Translations under genes and position numbers: made by a program
Notes under the pieces: generated by a model
Told to the model about the DNA's origin: nothing
Databases searched by the model: none
Seen by the model: the letters and a program-made list of their open reading frames with translations, nothing else
Shown: positions 16,751 to 26,232 of the stretch, in pieces
How positions within the stretch are numbered: the first letter of the stretch is position 1
How the letters are laid out: every line of letters begins with the position of its first letter
Origin: Candidatus Zixiibacteriota bacterium
GTDB taxonomy: Bacteria > Zixibacteria > MSB-5A5 > JAABVY01 > JAHJOQ01
Direction: 5' to 3'
DNA: 57,997 nucleotides
Assembly (NCBI GenBank): GCA_018820315.1
Contig: JAHJOQ010000053.1
Span: 1-57,997, forward strand

Positions 16751-19318
16751 TCAGATTGCGCTTTCGAGAACGCGAGAGAGATCGTTCAGGCTGAAATCCT
16801 GCTTGGATCCACCCTGTGCAAATGTATCCTTACCGCCGCCACGCCCATCAAACGCGTCATTGAGATGAGCAATCACCTTCTTGGCTGACAGCCCGTTATC
16901 AGCAGCCGCTTTCGATACGACAATAAAATAGTTCGATTCCTGCTTCAGTACCACTACAACTTTGCGCTTGTCGTTTTTCACATTATCGAGATATTGCTGG
17001 GCCTCTTTGCGATCTGCGATATCTGCGACAAGATAACTGACGTCGCCCTTCTGTTTTACATCGCTCAGATTCGACTTGATCTGCTCATCGCCCTGCGCCT
17101 GGCTAAACTGATCCAGTTGCTTCTGAAGCTCTTTGACCTTCTTCGCAAGAGTCGCGACGCGCTCGCCAACTTCTGATGACGCGACCTTCAGCATCCTCGC
17201 AACGCCTTCCAAATTGTCGCGATTCTCCGATGCTAGCCGATATGCGCCGTCACCAGTCACCGCCTCCATGCGCCGCATTCCCGCTGCAATCGCCGTCTCC
17301 TGAGTGATCAGAAACAACCCGATTTCCCCGGTTCGAGACACGTGCGTCCCACCGCATAGTTCACGGGAGAACCCCTCGACCTCGACCATTCGCACATTGT
17401 CGCCATATTTCTCGTCGAACAGCGCCATCGCTCCGGCAGCTTTGGCTTTCTCGATCGGCATGACCTGCCAACGGACCGGCAGATCGCGGAGTATCTGCTC
17501 ATTGACGCGCCGTTCGATCTCCCTGAGCTCTTCAGGCGTCACGGCCTTGAAATGCGAGAAGTCGAACCGCAGACCCTCTGGCTTTACGAGTGAACTCGCC
17601 TGTTGAACATGCTCTCCAAGAACCTCCCGAAGCGCCGTTTGCAGCAGGTGCGTAGCGGTGTGATTACGCTGAGTCGCTTTCTGACGCTCTTTGTCCACTG
17701 CCGCTGTGACGCTCTTGCCGATGTATTCAGAGATATCACCTTTCACATTCTGTCCGACATGAACAAAGGTGTTACCTTCTTTAAGCGTGTTGACAACCTT
17801 GAATTCGAGACCTTCTGCCTGCAAGATGCCTTTGTCACCAACCTGGCCACCCGATTCGGCATAGAAAGGTGTTCGTTCCAGAATCACAGCGAGGAGATCG
17901 TCCTTGAGAGGCTTGACATCTATGACTATCGTTTCATGCATGAAATGATCGTCATACCCGCAGAATTCAGTCTTCAGTGGGTTTACAACTTTGATCACAA
18001 AGGGGACTGCCCCGCGTGCCTGTCTGCTACGCTGCTGTTGGTCTCTCAAAGCTCTCTCAAACCCATCCATATCAACATCAAGACCGCGCTCGCGAGCCGA
18101 GAGCAGGGTCAGATCAGAGTCGAATCCATAAGTGTCATGCAGCTTGAAGACCTCATCGCCCGAAATTGTCATCCCGCCAGACGATGTCACCTTATTCGCG
18201 AGGCGATCAAAGTAATCGAGACCGTTGTCGTAGGTTTCCTCGAAGCGCTCCTCTTCAGCGCGAATCAACTCCGTTATGTGCACCTCACGCAATTTCAACT
18301 CGGGATACGTGTCTCCCATGATATCCCGTACCACCGGAGGGAGCTTATACAGAAACGACTCACGCATACCGAGAAGTCTTCCATGCCGCGCTGCGCGATT
18401 CAGAATTTTTCGTAACACGCTTCCCCGTTTACCACTCGACGGCACCGCACCGTCGGCAAATGCAAATGTCAGCGCCCTGATATGATCGGCTATCACCCTG
18501 AATGAGATTCCCTCCGGCCCGGCCACGCATTTTCTGCCGCACAGACTTTCGACTGCCTTGATGATCGGTACAAAAAGATCCGTCTCATAATTGGTATCGC
18601 ATTCCTGTAGAACACAGACAATCCGCTCCAGCCCCAGGCCGGTATCTATCGATGGTTTCGGGAGCGGAGTGACTATCCCCTGCTCATCCTTCTCGAACTG
18701 CATAAACACGAGATTCCATATTTCGACGAATCTCTCACTCTCACCATTGACGACGTCTTCCGGTCCTGTACCATATTTCTCGCCTCGGTCGAAATGGATT
18801 TCCGCGCACGGACCGCATGGCCCCGTATCTCCCATCGACCAGTAGTTCTCCTTCTCGTCGAATCGTAGAATTTTCCCTTTCAGTTCCGGGACGATCTTCT
18901 CGAACAGTCCGAAAGCCTCATCATCATCGAGATATATAGACGCCCAGAGCCGCTCTTCCGGCAGCATGACGACTTTTGTCAGAAACTCCCAGGCATATTC
19001 GATCGCTTCGGCTTTGAAATAGTCGCCGAACGAGAAATTCCCCAGCATTTCGAAAAATGTCTGATGCCGCGCGGTCTGACCTACATTCTCGAGGTCGTTG
19101 TGCTTTCCGCCGGCGCGGATACATTTCTGGCTCGATGCCGCTCGTTTATACGGTCTCTTCTCCCCGCCGGTGAATACCAGCTTAAACTGGTTCATGCCGG
19201 CATTAGTGAAAAGAAGCGTTGGATCATCGATTGGAATCAATGACGACGACGGCACGATCCTGTGACTGCGTTCTTCGAAATATTGAAGAAATGATTTCCT
19301 GACATCTTTGCTGTTCAT
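16751..19318 (-). CDS. alaS: Alanyl-tRNA synthetase
   Basis: The protein is 855 residues from ATG 19318. That start gives the family beginning DVRKSFLQYFEERSH; an in-frame ATG at 19366 adds 16 residues. Class II motifs are clear (LLFTNAGMNQFKLVFTGG, HNDLENVGQTARHQTFFEML). The editing domain has HTATHLLQTALREVLGEH and the zinc ligands in CGGTHVSRTGEIG. The C-terminal oligomerisation domain ends with FDGRGGGKDTFAQGG. It charges tRNA-Ala and removes mischarged Ser and Gly. The recA-recX-alaS order is common, but a restriction-modification pair separates recX from alaS here. Confidence 0.96.
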   Translation of the reverse strand: MNSKDVRKSFLQYFEERSHRIVPSSSLIPIDDPTLLFTNAGMNQFKLVFTGGEKRPYKRAASSQKCIRAGGKHNDLENVGQTARHQTFFEMLGNFSFGDYFKAEAIEYAWEFLTKVVMLPEERLWASIYLDDDEAFGLFEKIVPELKGKILRFDEKENYWSMGDTGPCGPCAEIHFDRGEKYGTGPEDVVNGESERFVEIWNLVFMQFEKDEQGIVTPLPKPSIDTGLGLERIVCVLQECDTNYETDLFVPIIKAVESLCGRKCVAGPEGISFRVIADHIRALTFAFADGAVPSSGKRGSVLRKILNRAARHGRLLGMRESFLYKLPPVVRDIMGDTYPELKLREVHITELIRAEEERFEETYDNGLDYFDRLANKVTSSGGMTISGDEVFKLHDTYGFDSDLTLLSARERGLDVDMDGFERALRDQQQRSRQARGAVPFVIKVVNPLKTEFCGYDDHFMHETIVIDVKPLKDDLLAVILERTPFYAESGGQVGDKGILQAEGLEFKVVNTLKEGNTFVHVGQNVKGDISEYIGKSVTAAVDKERQKATQRNHTATHLLQTALREVLGEHVQQASSLVKPEGLRFDFSHFKAVTPEELREIERRVNEQILRDLPVRWQVMPIEKAKAAGAMALFDEKYGDNVRMVEVEGFSRELCGGTHVSRTGEIGLFLITQETAIAAGMRRMEAVTGDGAYRLASENRDNLEGVARMLKVASSEVGERVATLAKKVKELQKQLDQFSQAQGDEQIKSNLSDVKQKGDVSYLVADIADRKEAQQYLDNVKNDKRKVVVVLKQESNYFIVVSKAAADNGLSAKKVIAHLNDAFDGRGGGKDTFAQGGSKQDFSLNDLSRVLESAI

Positions 19319-19366
19319 GTCTAACCCATTGCCAGCTGTCACTCTATCAGGAGCGGACACGCACAT

Positions 19367-20059
19367 CTACCTCTTGAGTCGCTCAATCTCCTGACGGATT
19401 TGTTCAACCACTTCTTTGTTACTGATTTCTTCTTTTTGACTAAACACTACGAATACTTTACCCCCATATTCAGCTTCGAAGTCAGCGAAGCTGGCCTTCA
19501 TCCTCTCAGATGGTGAATAATTAGCAAAACTGAATTTCGCTGTGACTGGCTTAATCTGAATGCCGAATGCTCTATCACCTATTCTTGCCAAATAATCAAT
19601 ATCACCGGCGTGATCCAACTCTGCATCACTCTCTTGAAAAATCACATCTGGGAAGAGCTTTGCCAATCCATCGTTGACCACCGACTTCTCCCGCAGAAAA
19701 CCGTCAAAGGTTCTATTAATAGTAAGATTGTAAATATAGTCATCGCAGTCCTGACGCGTCAAGTGTCGGAACGCTGCTTGCCACTCGGGAATCACTACTG
19801 CTGTTATCTTTTCATATAATCTCTCGCCCAACTCCCGCAGGCTCTCACGGGTTACTTTGGTTGGCGTTTTGGCTGCTGTGTATGCCTTTTCGAAATACCA
19901 CTCTTCCCATTCCTCAATCGTCCCTGGTTGACAGTCTCTTATAAGGGCCATCACAGTACCAACTTTGTTGGGTCGCGATAATTGATAAGTTTGACAAGCA
20001 TAGTTCAGAACTTTCTCTTTCTTGCCAAACTCCATTGAGTACTTCCGCGTATTATCCAT
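19367..20059 (-). CDS. Type II restriction endonuclease, MjaI-like
   Basis: The protein is 230 residues from ATG 20059, overlapping the methyltransferase gene by 8 nt. It has a helical N-terminal half and a C-terminal PD-(D/E)xK-like core, seen as HAGDIDYLARIGDRAFGIQI then K, a D...QxK variant. As I recall the family, it matches the MjaI type, which acts at CTAG. Close coupling to the methyltransferase supports a cutting partner. The last residues are a long helix (NKEVVEQIRQEIERLKR). Base composition of this pair looks more AT-rich than recA or alaS around it, suggesting recent acquisition. Confidence 0.72.
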   Translation of the reverse strand: MDNTRKYSMEFGKKEKVLNYACQTYQLSRPNKVGTVMALIRDCQPGTIEEWEEWYFEKAYTAAKTPTKVTRESLRELGERLYEKITAVVIPEWQAAFRHLTRQDCDDYIYNLTINRTFDGFLREKSVVNDGLAKLFPDVIFQESDAELDHAGDIDYLARIGDRAFGIQIKPVTAKFSFANYSPSERMKASFADFEAEYGGKVFVVFSQKEEISNKEVVEQIRQEIERLKR

Positions 20060-21341
20060 TTGCTTCTTCCGCCATTTTCTGAAACCTGTTTTTGAACTTG
20101 TAATCCATATTGTTGTCCACATCTACCAGTCCTGCTTTGATTAGGTGGGCATTGATAAAAGTCCTATTTTTCAAATACAAATAACACTGCAAATTGCCAT
20201 CGCCATGATACTTACAGGCATCAAACTTCAAGAAGACCTTCTGTCCGGTTGTTCTCTCAATCAGGAATTGTACAGCCTGTCCATGAACTGATTTCTTCTC
20301 CCTAATACCGAGTAACCGAACAAGCAAGCCGTTGTCGAGTTTTAGCATCTCGGGGCTGATTACTTCTTTGATGGAAAAGTACTTCTCTGGATCTCCGCCG
20401 TCCTTGTCAATTCTCGATCCGAATTGGAGTTTCTTAGGATCAATCTTCTTGTCGAGACTATGTGGATCTTTGAAGAGATAAGGTAGTCCTTCAATCTCTC
20501 CCGACAAGTCGGAGCTCACACTGTCTTTCAGAAATACAAACTCGGTTCCCGCTATATCGGTCTGTGATATATTCAGCTTTCTTTCTATAATCGGAATGAA
20601 TTCAGGGTTTATTTCATACCCGACGGAATTGCGACCAAGATTATGGGCCGCCAGCGATGTAGTCCCACTACCGAGGAACGGGTCCAGTACTGTATCACCA
20701 ATAAAAGCAAACATCTTGATCAACCGCGACGGCAATTCCTCTGGAAACATTGCGATATGACCATCCTGTTTTGCGCCCGCAAAATACCAGTGGCCGGAGA
20801 AGTAAGTATTCCACTCTTCCTTGGTCATTGCGGAAAGTTCCTTTTGTTCTTTTGTTGGCTTCGGGGGTTTGCCCTGCTTCTTGAAGAGGAGAATAAATTC
20901 ATAGTCAAGCTTTAGAATCCCGTTTCTCGGATAAGGGAAACTCCCCATGATAGTCGCACCACCTGTGGTATTAGTTGTTGTAACTTTCTGCCAGATTATT
21001 GCTCCCATGTAATCGAAACCAATGATCTCACAGAATTTGATTATCTCGGTGCGAATTGGGATTACCTTATATCGTCCATAATAGACTGATCGAGCGAATT
21101 GGTCTCCGACATTTATGCAAAGCCGACAGCCGGGATGCAATACCCTATGACATTCGTTCCAGACGAGATTCATGTTGTTTATGTAGCTCTCATAAGACTC
21201 GTAATAGCCGATCTGGTTCACCACTCCATAGTCTTTCAATTGCCAGTACGGCGGTGATGTGATTATCAGATGGACAGATTCGTCTGATAGCAGATTCATT
21301 TGCCTACTATCGCCATCGACTATTCTGTGTGTGGTTCTCAA
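20052..21341 (-). CDS. DNA methyltransferase (beta class, N4C/N6A) with C-terminal SNase-like domain
   Basis: The protein is 429 residues. Catalytic motif IV, TSPPYW at 28-33, comes before the AdoMet motif DPFLGSGTT at 220-228, the beta-class order; SPPYW suggests N4-cytosine activity. Residues about 325-428 look like a staphylococcal-nuclease fold (LLVRLLGI, AVQFLIERTTGQKVFLKFD, CYLYLKNRTFINAHLIKAGL). The nuclease residues are mostly gone: Arg342 aligns with SNase Arg35, but Asp40, Glu43 and Arg87 equivalents are Arg347, Lys350 and Asn383. It is probably a DNA- or partner-binding module. The start is TTG, with GGAGG 6 nt upstream. It protects the site cut by the next gene. Confidence 0.85.
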   Translation of the reverse strand: MRTTHRIVDGDSRQMNLLSDESVHLIITSPPYWQLKDYGVVNQIGYYESYESYINNMNLVWNECHRVLHPGCRLCINVGDQFARSVYYGRYKVIPIRTEIIKFCEIIGFDYMGAIIWQKVTTTNTTGGATIMGSFPYPRNGILKLDYEFILLFKKQGKPPKPTKEQKELSAMTKEEWNTYFSGHWYFAGAKQDGHIAMFPEELPSRLIKMFAFIGDTVLDPFLGSGTTSLAAHNLGRNSVGYEINPEFIPIIERKLNISQTDIAGTEFVFLKDSVSSDLSGEIEGLPYLFKDPHSLDKKIDPKKLQFGSRIDKDGGDPEKYFSIKEVISPEMLKLDNGLLVRLLGIREKKSVHGQAVQFLIERTTGQKVFLKFDACKYHGDGNLQCYLYLKNRTFINAHLIKAGLVDVDNNMDYKFKNRFQKMAEEANG

Positions 21342-21362
21342 CTCCTGCCTCCATTGCGATAG

Positions 21363-22025
21363 CTATTCTGTTGTGTCGCCGCGCTCTTCCCGCTCAAATC
21401 TCTCGGCTACACGCAGGATAACATCCGAGTTAAAGCCTCGGTACCGCAGAAAATTGTGAATTTTCCGTTGTGTGTCAACCCAATTCTCCTGCATTAGCCT
21501 CTGCCTGCGGCCTAATAGCAGCTTGAACGCGAGCTCCGCTTCGTCCGTTCCATCGAGTTTCTCACGCACAACCGCTTCGGCCGTCTCTTTGTCAACGCCT
21601 TTGGATCGAAGCTCTATCACGAGAAGTCGCCCGCTGCGAGGTTTGAGCCTAAGCCTGGTCTCAACCCAGCTCTCCGCGAATTTCCGGTCGCCGAGCAGGT
21701 CTTTACCACAAAATTCCTTGACCAATGCCTCAATATCTGATCGGGAAAACCCTCTCTGCCTCAGTTTGTCCGCAAGTTCCTTCACAGAATGTGGCCTGCG
21801 GGAGAGGAGTCTGTACGCAGTGTCACGCAGCTTGCGTTCGTCAAGGGCAGCCGCAAGACTCTCATATTCGGATGACGAGAGCTTTCTCCCCTGCTGAAGT
21901 CCGAAGTTGGCGATCAGATCTGCGGTAAGAGAGACGAGAAATTTTCCGTCCACGTAGACGGAGTATCTGCCCTGAACTCTCTTCGAAGGCTTGATCGACG
22001 TTACTACATGGCTTGATTCGGACAC
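21363..22025 (-). CDS. recX: RecX-family regulator of RecA
   Basis: The protein is 220 residues and mostly helical, with repeated three-helix units: DTAYRLLSRRPHSVKELADKL, RQRGFSRSDIEALV, then FAESWVETRLRLKPRSGR, and a last unit IHNFLRYRGFNSDVILRV. RecX binds RecA filaments and limits their extension. It follows recA after only 3 nt and must be cotranscribed. An N-terminal extension (about 1-55, with VYVDGKFLVSLTADLI) is usual in longer RecX proteins. Confidence 0.88.
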   Translation of the reverse strand: MSESSHVVTSIKPSKRVQGRYSVYVDGKFLVSLTADLIANFGLQQGRKLSSSEYESLAAALDERKLRDTAYRLLSRRPHSVKELADKLRQRGFSRSDIEALVKEFCGKDLLGDRKFAESWVETRLRLKPRSGRLLVIELRSKGVDKETAEAVVREKLDGTDEAELAFKLLLGRRQRLMQENWVDTQRKIHNFLRYRGFNSDVILRVAERFEREERGDTTE

Positions 22026-22028
22026 CGG

Positions 22029-23072
22029 CTATTCGTCACCATTGTCGTCCGGACCGCTCGTAGTTGCAGGAGTACTGAACATGGCTTCACGCACCTGAGC
22101 AGCTATCTTATCTCTCAACTCGATGTTCTCCGCCAAGAAAGCCTTCACATTTTCACGGCCCTGTCCGAGTCTGTCGCCACCAAACGAGTACCATGCACCT
22201 GATTTGTCGATAATGTTGTGCTTCGCTCCAATGTCGACAAGCTCGCCTTCAAGTGATATCCCATGACCATAAATGATATCGAATTCGGTATCACGGAACG
22301 GGGGTGCCACCTTATTCTTGACGACACGAACCCTCGTGCGCGAACCGATCACTTGATCGCCATCCTTGAGAGCGGCGATTCGTCGAATATCGAGCCGTAC
22401 AGACGAGTAGAACTTGAGAGCATTGCCGCCTGTCGTGGTCTCCGGATTTCCGAACATCACACCGATCTTCATTCTGATCTGATTGATGAACAGCAGGCTG
22501 GTGCGCGATTTCGATACAGTGCCGGTCAATTTCCTAAGAGCCTGAGACATCAGCCGCGCCTGCAGTCCCATGTGCGCGTCTCCCATTTCTCCCTCTATTT
22601 CCGCTCTCGGAACAAGAGCCGCGACCGAATCGATCACCACAAGATCGACCGCACCCGATCTGACAAGCGTATCGGCTATTTCGAGCGCTTGCTCTCCGTT
22701 ATCAGGCTGTGAAATCAGAAGATTGTTCGTGTCGACACCGAGAGCTTTGGAGTAGGCCGCATCAAGCGCATGCTCGGCATCAATGAACGCTGCAATACCT
22801 CCCGTTTTCTGAGCCTCCGCGATAATGTGCAGCGCAAGAGTGGTCTTGCCGGAGGCCTCAGGACCGTAGATTTCAATAACCCTTCCTCGCGGTATTCCAC
22901 CGACTCCGAGCGCGAAATCCAGCCCGATTGAGCCGGTTGGGATCACCTGCAGCCCCTCTACGCGCTGGTCCGAGCCGAGTAGCATGATCGAGCCTTTACC
23001 GAACTGTCGCTCGATTTGCACTAATGCCTGATCCAGTGCTTTCTTCTTATCCGGCATTGCCGAACTCCCCAT
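22029..23072 (-). CDS. recA: Recombinase RecA
   Basis: The protein is 347 residues. Walker A is [14 protein letters not shown], Walker B is [20 protein letters not shown], and loop L2 and the ATP cap are conserved ([22 protein letters not shown]). The acidic C-terminal tail is short. The ATG at 23072 is favoured over upstream codons by the ribosome site GGAGGG 7 nt before it. It drives strand exchange and the SOS response. It follows thpR by 16 nt in a pgsA-pgpA-cinA-thpR-recA-recX run. No obvious SOS box was found at this junction. Confidence 0.98.
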   Translation of the reverse strand: MGSSAMPDKKKALDQALVQIERQFGKGSIMLLGSDQRVEGLQVIPTGSIGLDFALGVGGIPRGRVIEIYGPEASGKTTLALHIIAEAQKTGGIAAFIDAEHALDAAYSKALGVDTNNLLISQPDNGEQALEIADTLVRSGAVDLVVIDSVAALVPRAEIEGEMGDAHMGLQARLMSQALRKLTGTVSKSRTSLLFINQIRMKIGVMFGNPETTTGGNALKFYSSVRLDIRRIAALKDGDQVIGSRTRVRVVKNKVAPPFRDTEFDIIYGHGISLEGELVDIGAKHNIIDKSGAWYSFGGDRLGQGRENVKAFLAENIELRDKIAAQVREAMFSTPATTSGPDDNGDE

Positions 23073-23088
23073 TTTGATCCCTCCCATT

Positions 23089-23649
23089 CTAAGGCGTGAG
23101 TTCAAATATTTTCAATGGAGTATAGACAGGTCCCTGTGGGCGAAGCACGCTCTGATGGAGCACAAAACCCGACACTTTCGCCGACGAGGACGCGAAGTCG
23201 ATTTTCGATAGATCTCTTGTCAATGTCTCCACGTTTCTGTTATCCTTGACCCTTCCGATGGTCAGATGCCCCGAAAATTTCCTCTTTTCGGGAGCGAAAC
23301 CGAACGGTTCGACTGCCCTCTCGACGTCCCTCGAAAGATCTCTGAGACCGTCGTAACCATCATCGATCCCGACCCAGATCACACGAGGCCTTTGCACATT
23401 TGGAAAGCAGCCGAGATTTCTGAGTGACAGATCAAACGGCTGAATTCCGCTCACTGCATCGGCGATCGCAGCGTACATGTCCGGCAGGGCCTTCTCGTCG
23501 GTATCTCCGAGAAACTTGAGGGTCACATGCAAATTGCTGACTTCGACCCACTTAATCCGAACATCATAATCTCTCAACTTGCCGATCACTTTCCCGACCT
23601 CGGCACGCTGGTCATCGGATATATTTACGGCAACAAACGCCCGAATCAT
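23089..23649 (-). CDS. thpR: RNA 2',3'-cyclic phosphodiesterase (ThpR/LigT)
   Basis: The protein is 186 residues. The two 2H phosphoesterase motifs are HVTLKFLG (about 40) and HLTIGRVK (about 125), which carry the catalytic His and Thr pairs. It opens RNA 2',3'-cyclic phosphates. ATG 23649 is used; a TTG 12 nt earlier would overlap cinA. The cinA-thpR-recA order is seen in several phyla (from memory). Confidence 0.92.
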   Translation of the reverse strand: MIRAFVAVNISDDQRAEVGKVIGKLRDYDVRIKWVEVSNLHVTLKFLGDTDEKALPDMYAAIADAVSGIQPFDLSLRNLGCFPNVQRPRVIWVGIDDGYDGLRDLSRDVERAVEPFGFAPEKRKFSGHLTIGRVKDNRNVETLTRDLSKIDFASSSAKVSGFVLHQSVLRPQGPVYTPLKIFELTP

Positions 23650-23650
23650 A

Positions 23651-24889
23651 TCATTTTCCAAGGAGTTTTAGCCGAAGCATGTTCAATAGGACGGAAGTTG
23701 ATCTCGTTCGGATTATATCCCGGTCGCCTGAGAATGATCGTCGTTGCACAGTCGTACCATTTATGTCAGCCACCGCCAGGTAAACCAGCCCTACCGGCTT
23801 GCCCTCTGTGCCGCCCCCGGGACCGGCAGTACCGGTCGATGCCAGTGCATAATCGGTTCCGGCCGCATCACGCATTCCGGCAGCCATTTCACGGCAAACC
23901 GGCTCCGATACCGCCCCATACTGCTCTATGCTCGTTTCTTTCACTCCGAGATACTTGATCTTTGCCTCATTGGAGTAGGTAACGACACCCTCCATGAAGT
24001 ACTCCGAACTTCCCGGGATATCGGTCAGCATTTTGGCCATCATTCCACCTGTGAATGACTCGGCGACCGCAATCGTGGCCTTCTTCTTCTTCAGAAGAGA
24101 GGTCACATTCTCAAGCAGGCTCTCGTTCTCTGTCGAGAAGACATGCTCTTTGACAATTTCGTATAGCCTCTTGAAGTTCTCATTTAATACGGATTCAACC
24201 GCTGCTCGATCCTCGCCATCGGCACGCAGCCGCAATACCACACCCGCATACGAGGGGAGAAATGCCAACCTGACATTCTCAGGAACGAACCCGCCCTCGC
24301 TCAGCTTCTCAGCGAGCCTCGACTCGGGTATGCTGATTGTTGAGATGTTCTTGAAGCGGATCACACGTCCCGTACCCCTTTTCTCCAGATAAGGAATCAG
24401 GGAATGGACAAGTATGGCTTCCATCTCTGAGGGAACCCCCGCCATGGCGCAGAAGACCTTTCCGTCGCGATCATATAGAATACCCGGAGCTGTCCCAAGC
24501 GGATTGTACAACAATGTCGCACCTCGAGGCTGCATGCAAAGCCTTTTGCCGGTGTGAGACATAGCAGCTCCGAGTTGCCTGTAGCGCTCCTTGAGCGCCG
24601 CAAGCGTCTCCTTGTGCTCGACCAACCGCTCACCAAATACCTCACAGATGACTTCCTTGGTGATGTCGTCATCCGTTGGTCCAAGACCACCCGTTGTGAT
24701 GACTACATCGCAGTCCTCGAGTGCCTGTGTGATCTCGCGCTTTATGTCCGATCGTTCGTCACCTACCGAGCAGCGCTTCGTGACATCAATGCCGATAAAC
24801 ATGAGCCCCTTCGCGATGTAAGCAGCGTTGGTATCGATAGTGGCGCCAGAAAGAATTTCGTCACCGATTGTTATGATTATCGCATTCAT
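23651..24889 (-). CDS. cinA: CinA: nicotinamide-nucleotide amidohydrolase with MoCF domain
   Basis: The protein is 412 residues, full length. The N-terminal MoaB/MogA-like domain (about 1-170) shows TIGDEILSGATIDTNAAYIA and TTGGLGPTDDDITKEV. A middle domain follows. The C-terminal PncC-type domain (about 255-412) shows AVAESFTGGMMAKMLTDIPG and ASTGTAGPGGGTEGKPVGLV. It recycles pyridine nucleotides, hydrolysing ADP-ribose and NMN; its historic link is with competence and recA. It overlaps pgpA by 4 nt. Confidence 0.95.
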   Translation of the reverse strand: MNAIIITIGDEILSGATIDTNAAYIAKGLMFIGIDVTKRCSVGDERSDIKREITQALEDCDVVITTGGLGPTDDDITKEVICEVFGERLVEHKETLAALKERYRQLGAAMSHTGKRLCMQPRGATLLYNPLGTAPGILYDRDGKVFCAMAGVPSEMEAILVHSLIPYLEKRGTGRVIRFKNISTISIPESRLAEKLSEGGFVPENVRLAFLPSYAGVVLRLRADGEDRAAVESVLNENFKRLYEIVKEHVFSTENESLLENVTSLLKKKKATIAVAESFTGGMMAKMLTDIPGSSEYFMEGVVTYSNEAKIKYLGVKETSIEQYGAVSEPVCREMAAGMRDAAGTDYALASTGTAGPGGGTEGKPVGLVYLAVADINGTTVQRRSFSGDRDIIRTRSTSVLLNMLRLKLLGK

Positions 24890-25338
24890 AAGGTCTTAGT
24901 AAAGTGGACTACAACCTGCAAGAGAATATTCGCATAAACCCCCGCGGCAACGTCATCTGCGGTCACTCCCCAGCCAGACGGCAATGATTCGAATTTCCGC
25001 GCAGGATAAAGTTTCAGAACATCCATAGCGCGAAACAACACGAATCCCAATAGATAATAATACCAAACTCGCGGCACAAAAACAAGAGTTACCAGCATTC
25101 CGGCGACCTCATCGATCACAATCGGCTTTGCATCATGACCAAATTCTTTCTCAGCAAGCGATGCCACAACTACTGAAATCGCAATTACACCGGCTGTTAT
25201 CAGGATCTGAAATTGAACATCGACTCCAAATACGAAAATAGCCAATGCAAGACCGGGAAGAGTCCCCCAAGTGCCGGGGATTATCGGCATCTCACCCGTG
25301 TAACATCCTGTCGCCAAGAATCTTATGATACTCTTCAT
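24886..25338 (-). CDS. pgpA: Phosphatidylglycerophosphatase A
   Basis: The protein is 150 residues with three or four membrane helices. The family start (TGEMPIIPGTWGTLPGLALA) and the metal-binding stretch VIDEVAGMLVTLVFVPR are present. It removes phosphate from phosphatidylglycerol phosphate to give phosphatidylglycerol, the step after PgsA encoded just upstream. Start and stop codons overlap with pgsA (TAATG), giving direct coupling. Confidence 0.92.
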   Translation of the reverse strand: MKSIIRFLATGCYTGEMPIIPGTWGTLPGLALAIFVFGVDVQFQILITAGVIAISVVVASLAEKEFGHDAKPIVIDEVAGMLVTLVFVPRVWYYYLLGFVLFRAMDVLKLYPARKFESLPSGWGVTADDVAAGVYANILLQVVVHFTKTL

Positions 25339-25925
25339 TACCAGAGTGTACCTTTCAAGAGATAGAAGTTCTTTACAAGATAGTCTACGCCGGTCCAGAC
25401 TGTCACCGCCATCGTGACAAACAGCATGGTGTCAAAAGCCGTGATGACCATTGGATCTGTGAATATTCCCCAATTCGCGCCCCAGATGGGAAGAAATGTC
25501 TTCAGATTTATAAATACGAGGATCACACCGACCGCAATCATCTGCAGAAAAGTCTTCACTTTTGCAAATCCGCTTGTGACAATCAGAACACCCTTGTATG
25601 CCGCCAGAGATCGCAGGCCGGTGATGAAGAAATCGCGCACGATTATCGGCAGCACCATCCAGAGTTTGGCATACCCGAGCGCGATAAATGCTATCAGAGC
25701 TGATGAGATCAGAATCTTGTCAGCAAGTGGGTCCATGAATTTCCCGAACCCGGTGGTGATATTGTACTTCCGGGCCAGCCAGCCATCAACCAGATCGGTA
25801 AGCGCCGCCAAAATGAATATGATCAGAGCCGTAAACCTGGTGTAAACATTGTCGATCAGGAAGAGAAATACGAATACAGGGGCAAGAAACACCCTGATCA
25901 ATGTTAGACGATTGGGCCAGTTCAT
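25338..25925 (-). CDS. pgsA: CDP-diacylglycerol-glycerol-3-phosphate 3-phosphatidyltransferase
   Basis: The protein is 195 residues with about six membrane helices. The CDP-alcohol phosphotransferase signature is complete: DG-x2-AR-x8-G-x3-D-x3-D within VDGWLARKYNITTGFGKFMD then PLAD. It makes phosphatidylglycerol phosphate at the inner membrane. The first gene of a long operon, it has a good promoter candidate 21-49 nt upstream of its start. Confidence 0.93.
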   Translation of the reverse strand: MNWPNRLTLIRVFLAPVFVFLFLIDNVYTRFTALIIFILAALTDLVDGWLARKYNITTGFGKFMDPLADKILISSALIAFIALGYAKLWMVLPIIVRDFFITGLRSLAAYKGVLIVTSGFAKVKTFLQMIAVGVILVFINLKTFLPIWGANWGIFTDPMVITAFDTMLFVTMAVTVWTGVDYLVKNFYLLKGTLW

Positions 25926-25945
25926 AATAGCATCTGAAAATCGTT

Positions 25946-25974
25946 AAGCTACCCCAAAACAGAGTCCATGTCAA
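25946..25974 (-). promoter_or_regulatory. Candidate housekeeping promoter of the pgsA-recA operon
   Basis: Read on the minus strand, a perfect TTGACA (25969-25974) is followed after exactly 17 nt by TAGCTT (25946-25951), which matches TATAAT at three positions. It lies just ahead of pgsA in an otherwise gene-free stretch. The -10 box is weak, so this is a candidate only. Confidence 0.4.
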
Positions 25975-26096
25975 TTGGTTTGTGAGAATGGCCTCATACC
26001 AAACCCTCGGTAACATCCTGATATGAGGCAAGGCGTAGCTCAAGGACATGCGGAGAGAGCGGTCGATACGGATAGATACGGAGCTATGCAAATGCG

Positions 26097-26120
26097 CCGT
26101 CAGGAATCCCTTCCTGACGG
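26097..26120. repeat. Extragenic palindrome, CGTCAGG/CCTGACG family
   Basis: CCGTCAGGAA and TTCCTGACGG form perfect 10-bp arms around a 4-nt loop (TCCC). It sits between the start regions of the divergent pgsA and phosphodiester glycosidase genes, so a terminator role is unlikely. Core and loop match the copy at 27212-27237. Confidence 0.7.
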
Positions 26121-26232
26121 ACTCTAATGCGTGAGCCGCAGACCTGCCGGCCCGCCCGGGTTCGATTGCGCTTGCACCTTCCAGCGGTCTCTTTATATTT
26201 GCGATAAGAAAGAAACAGTATTGATTACAGAG

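Noticed and set aside
16751-19366. Longer alaS start at 19366
   Set aside because: The extra 16 residues are not family-like and the ribosome site spacing would be only about 3 nt; ATG 19318 gives the standard N-terminus.
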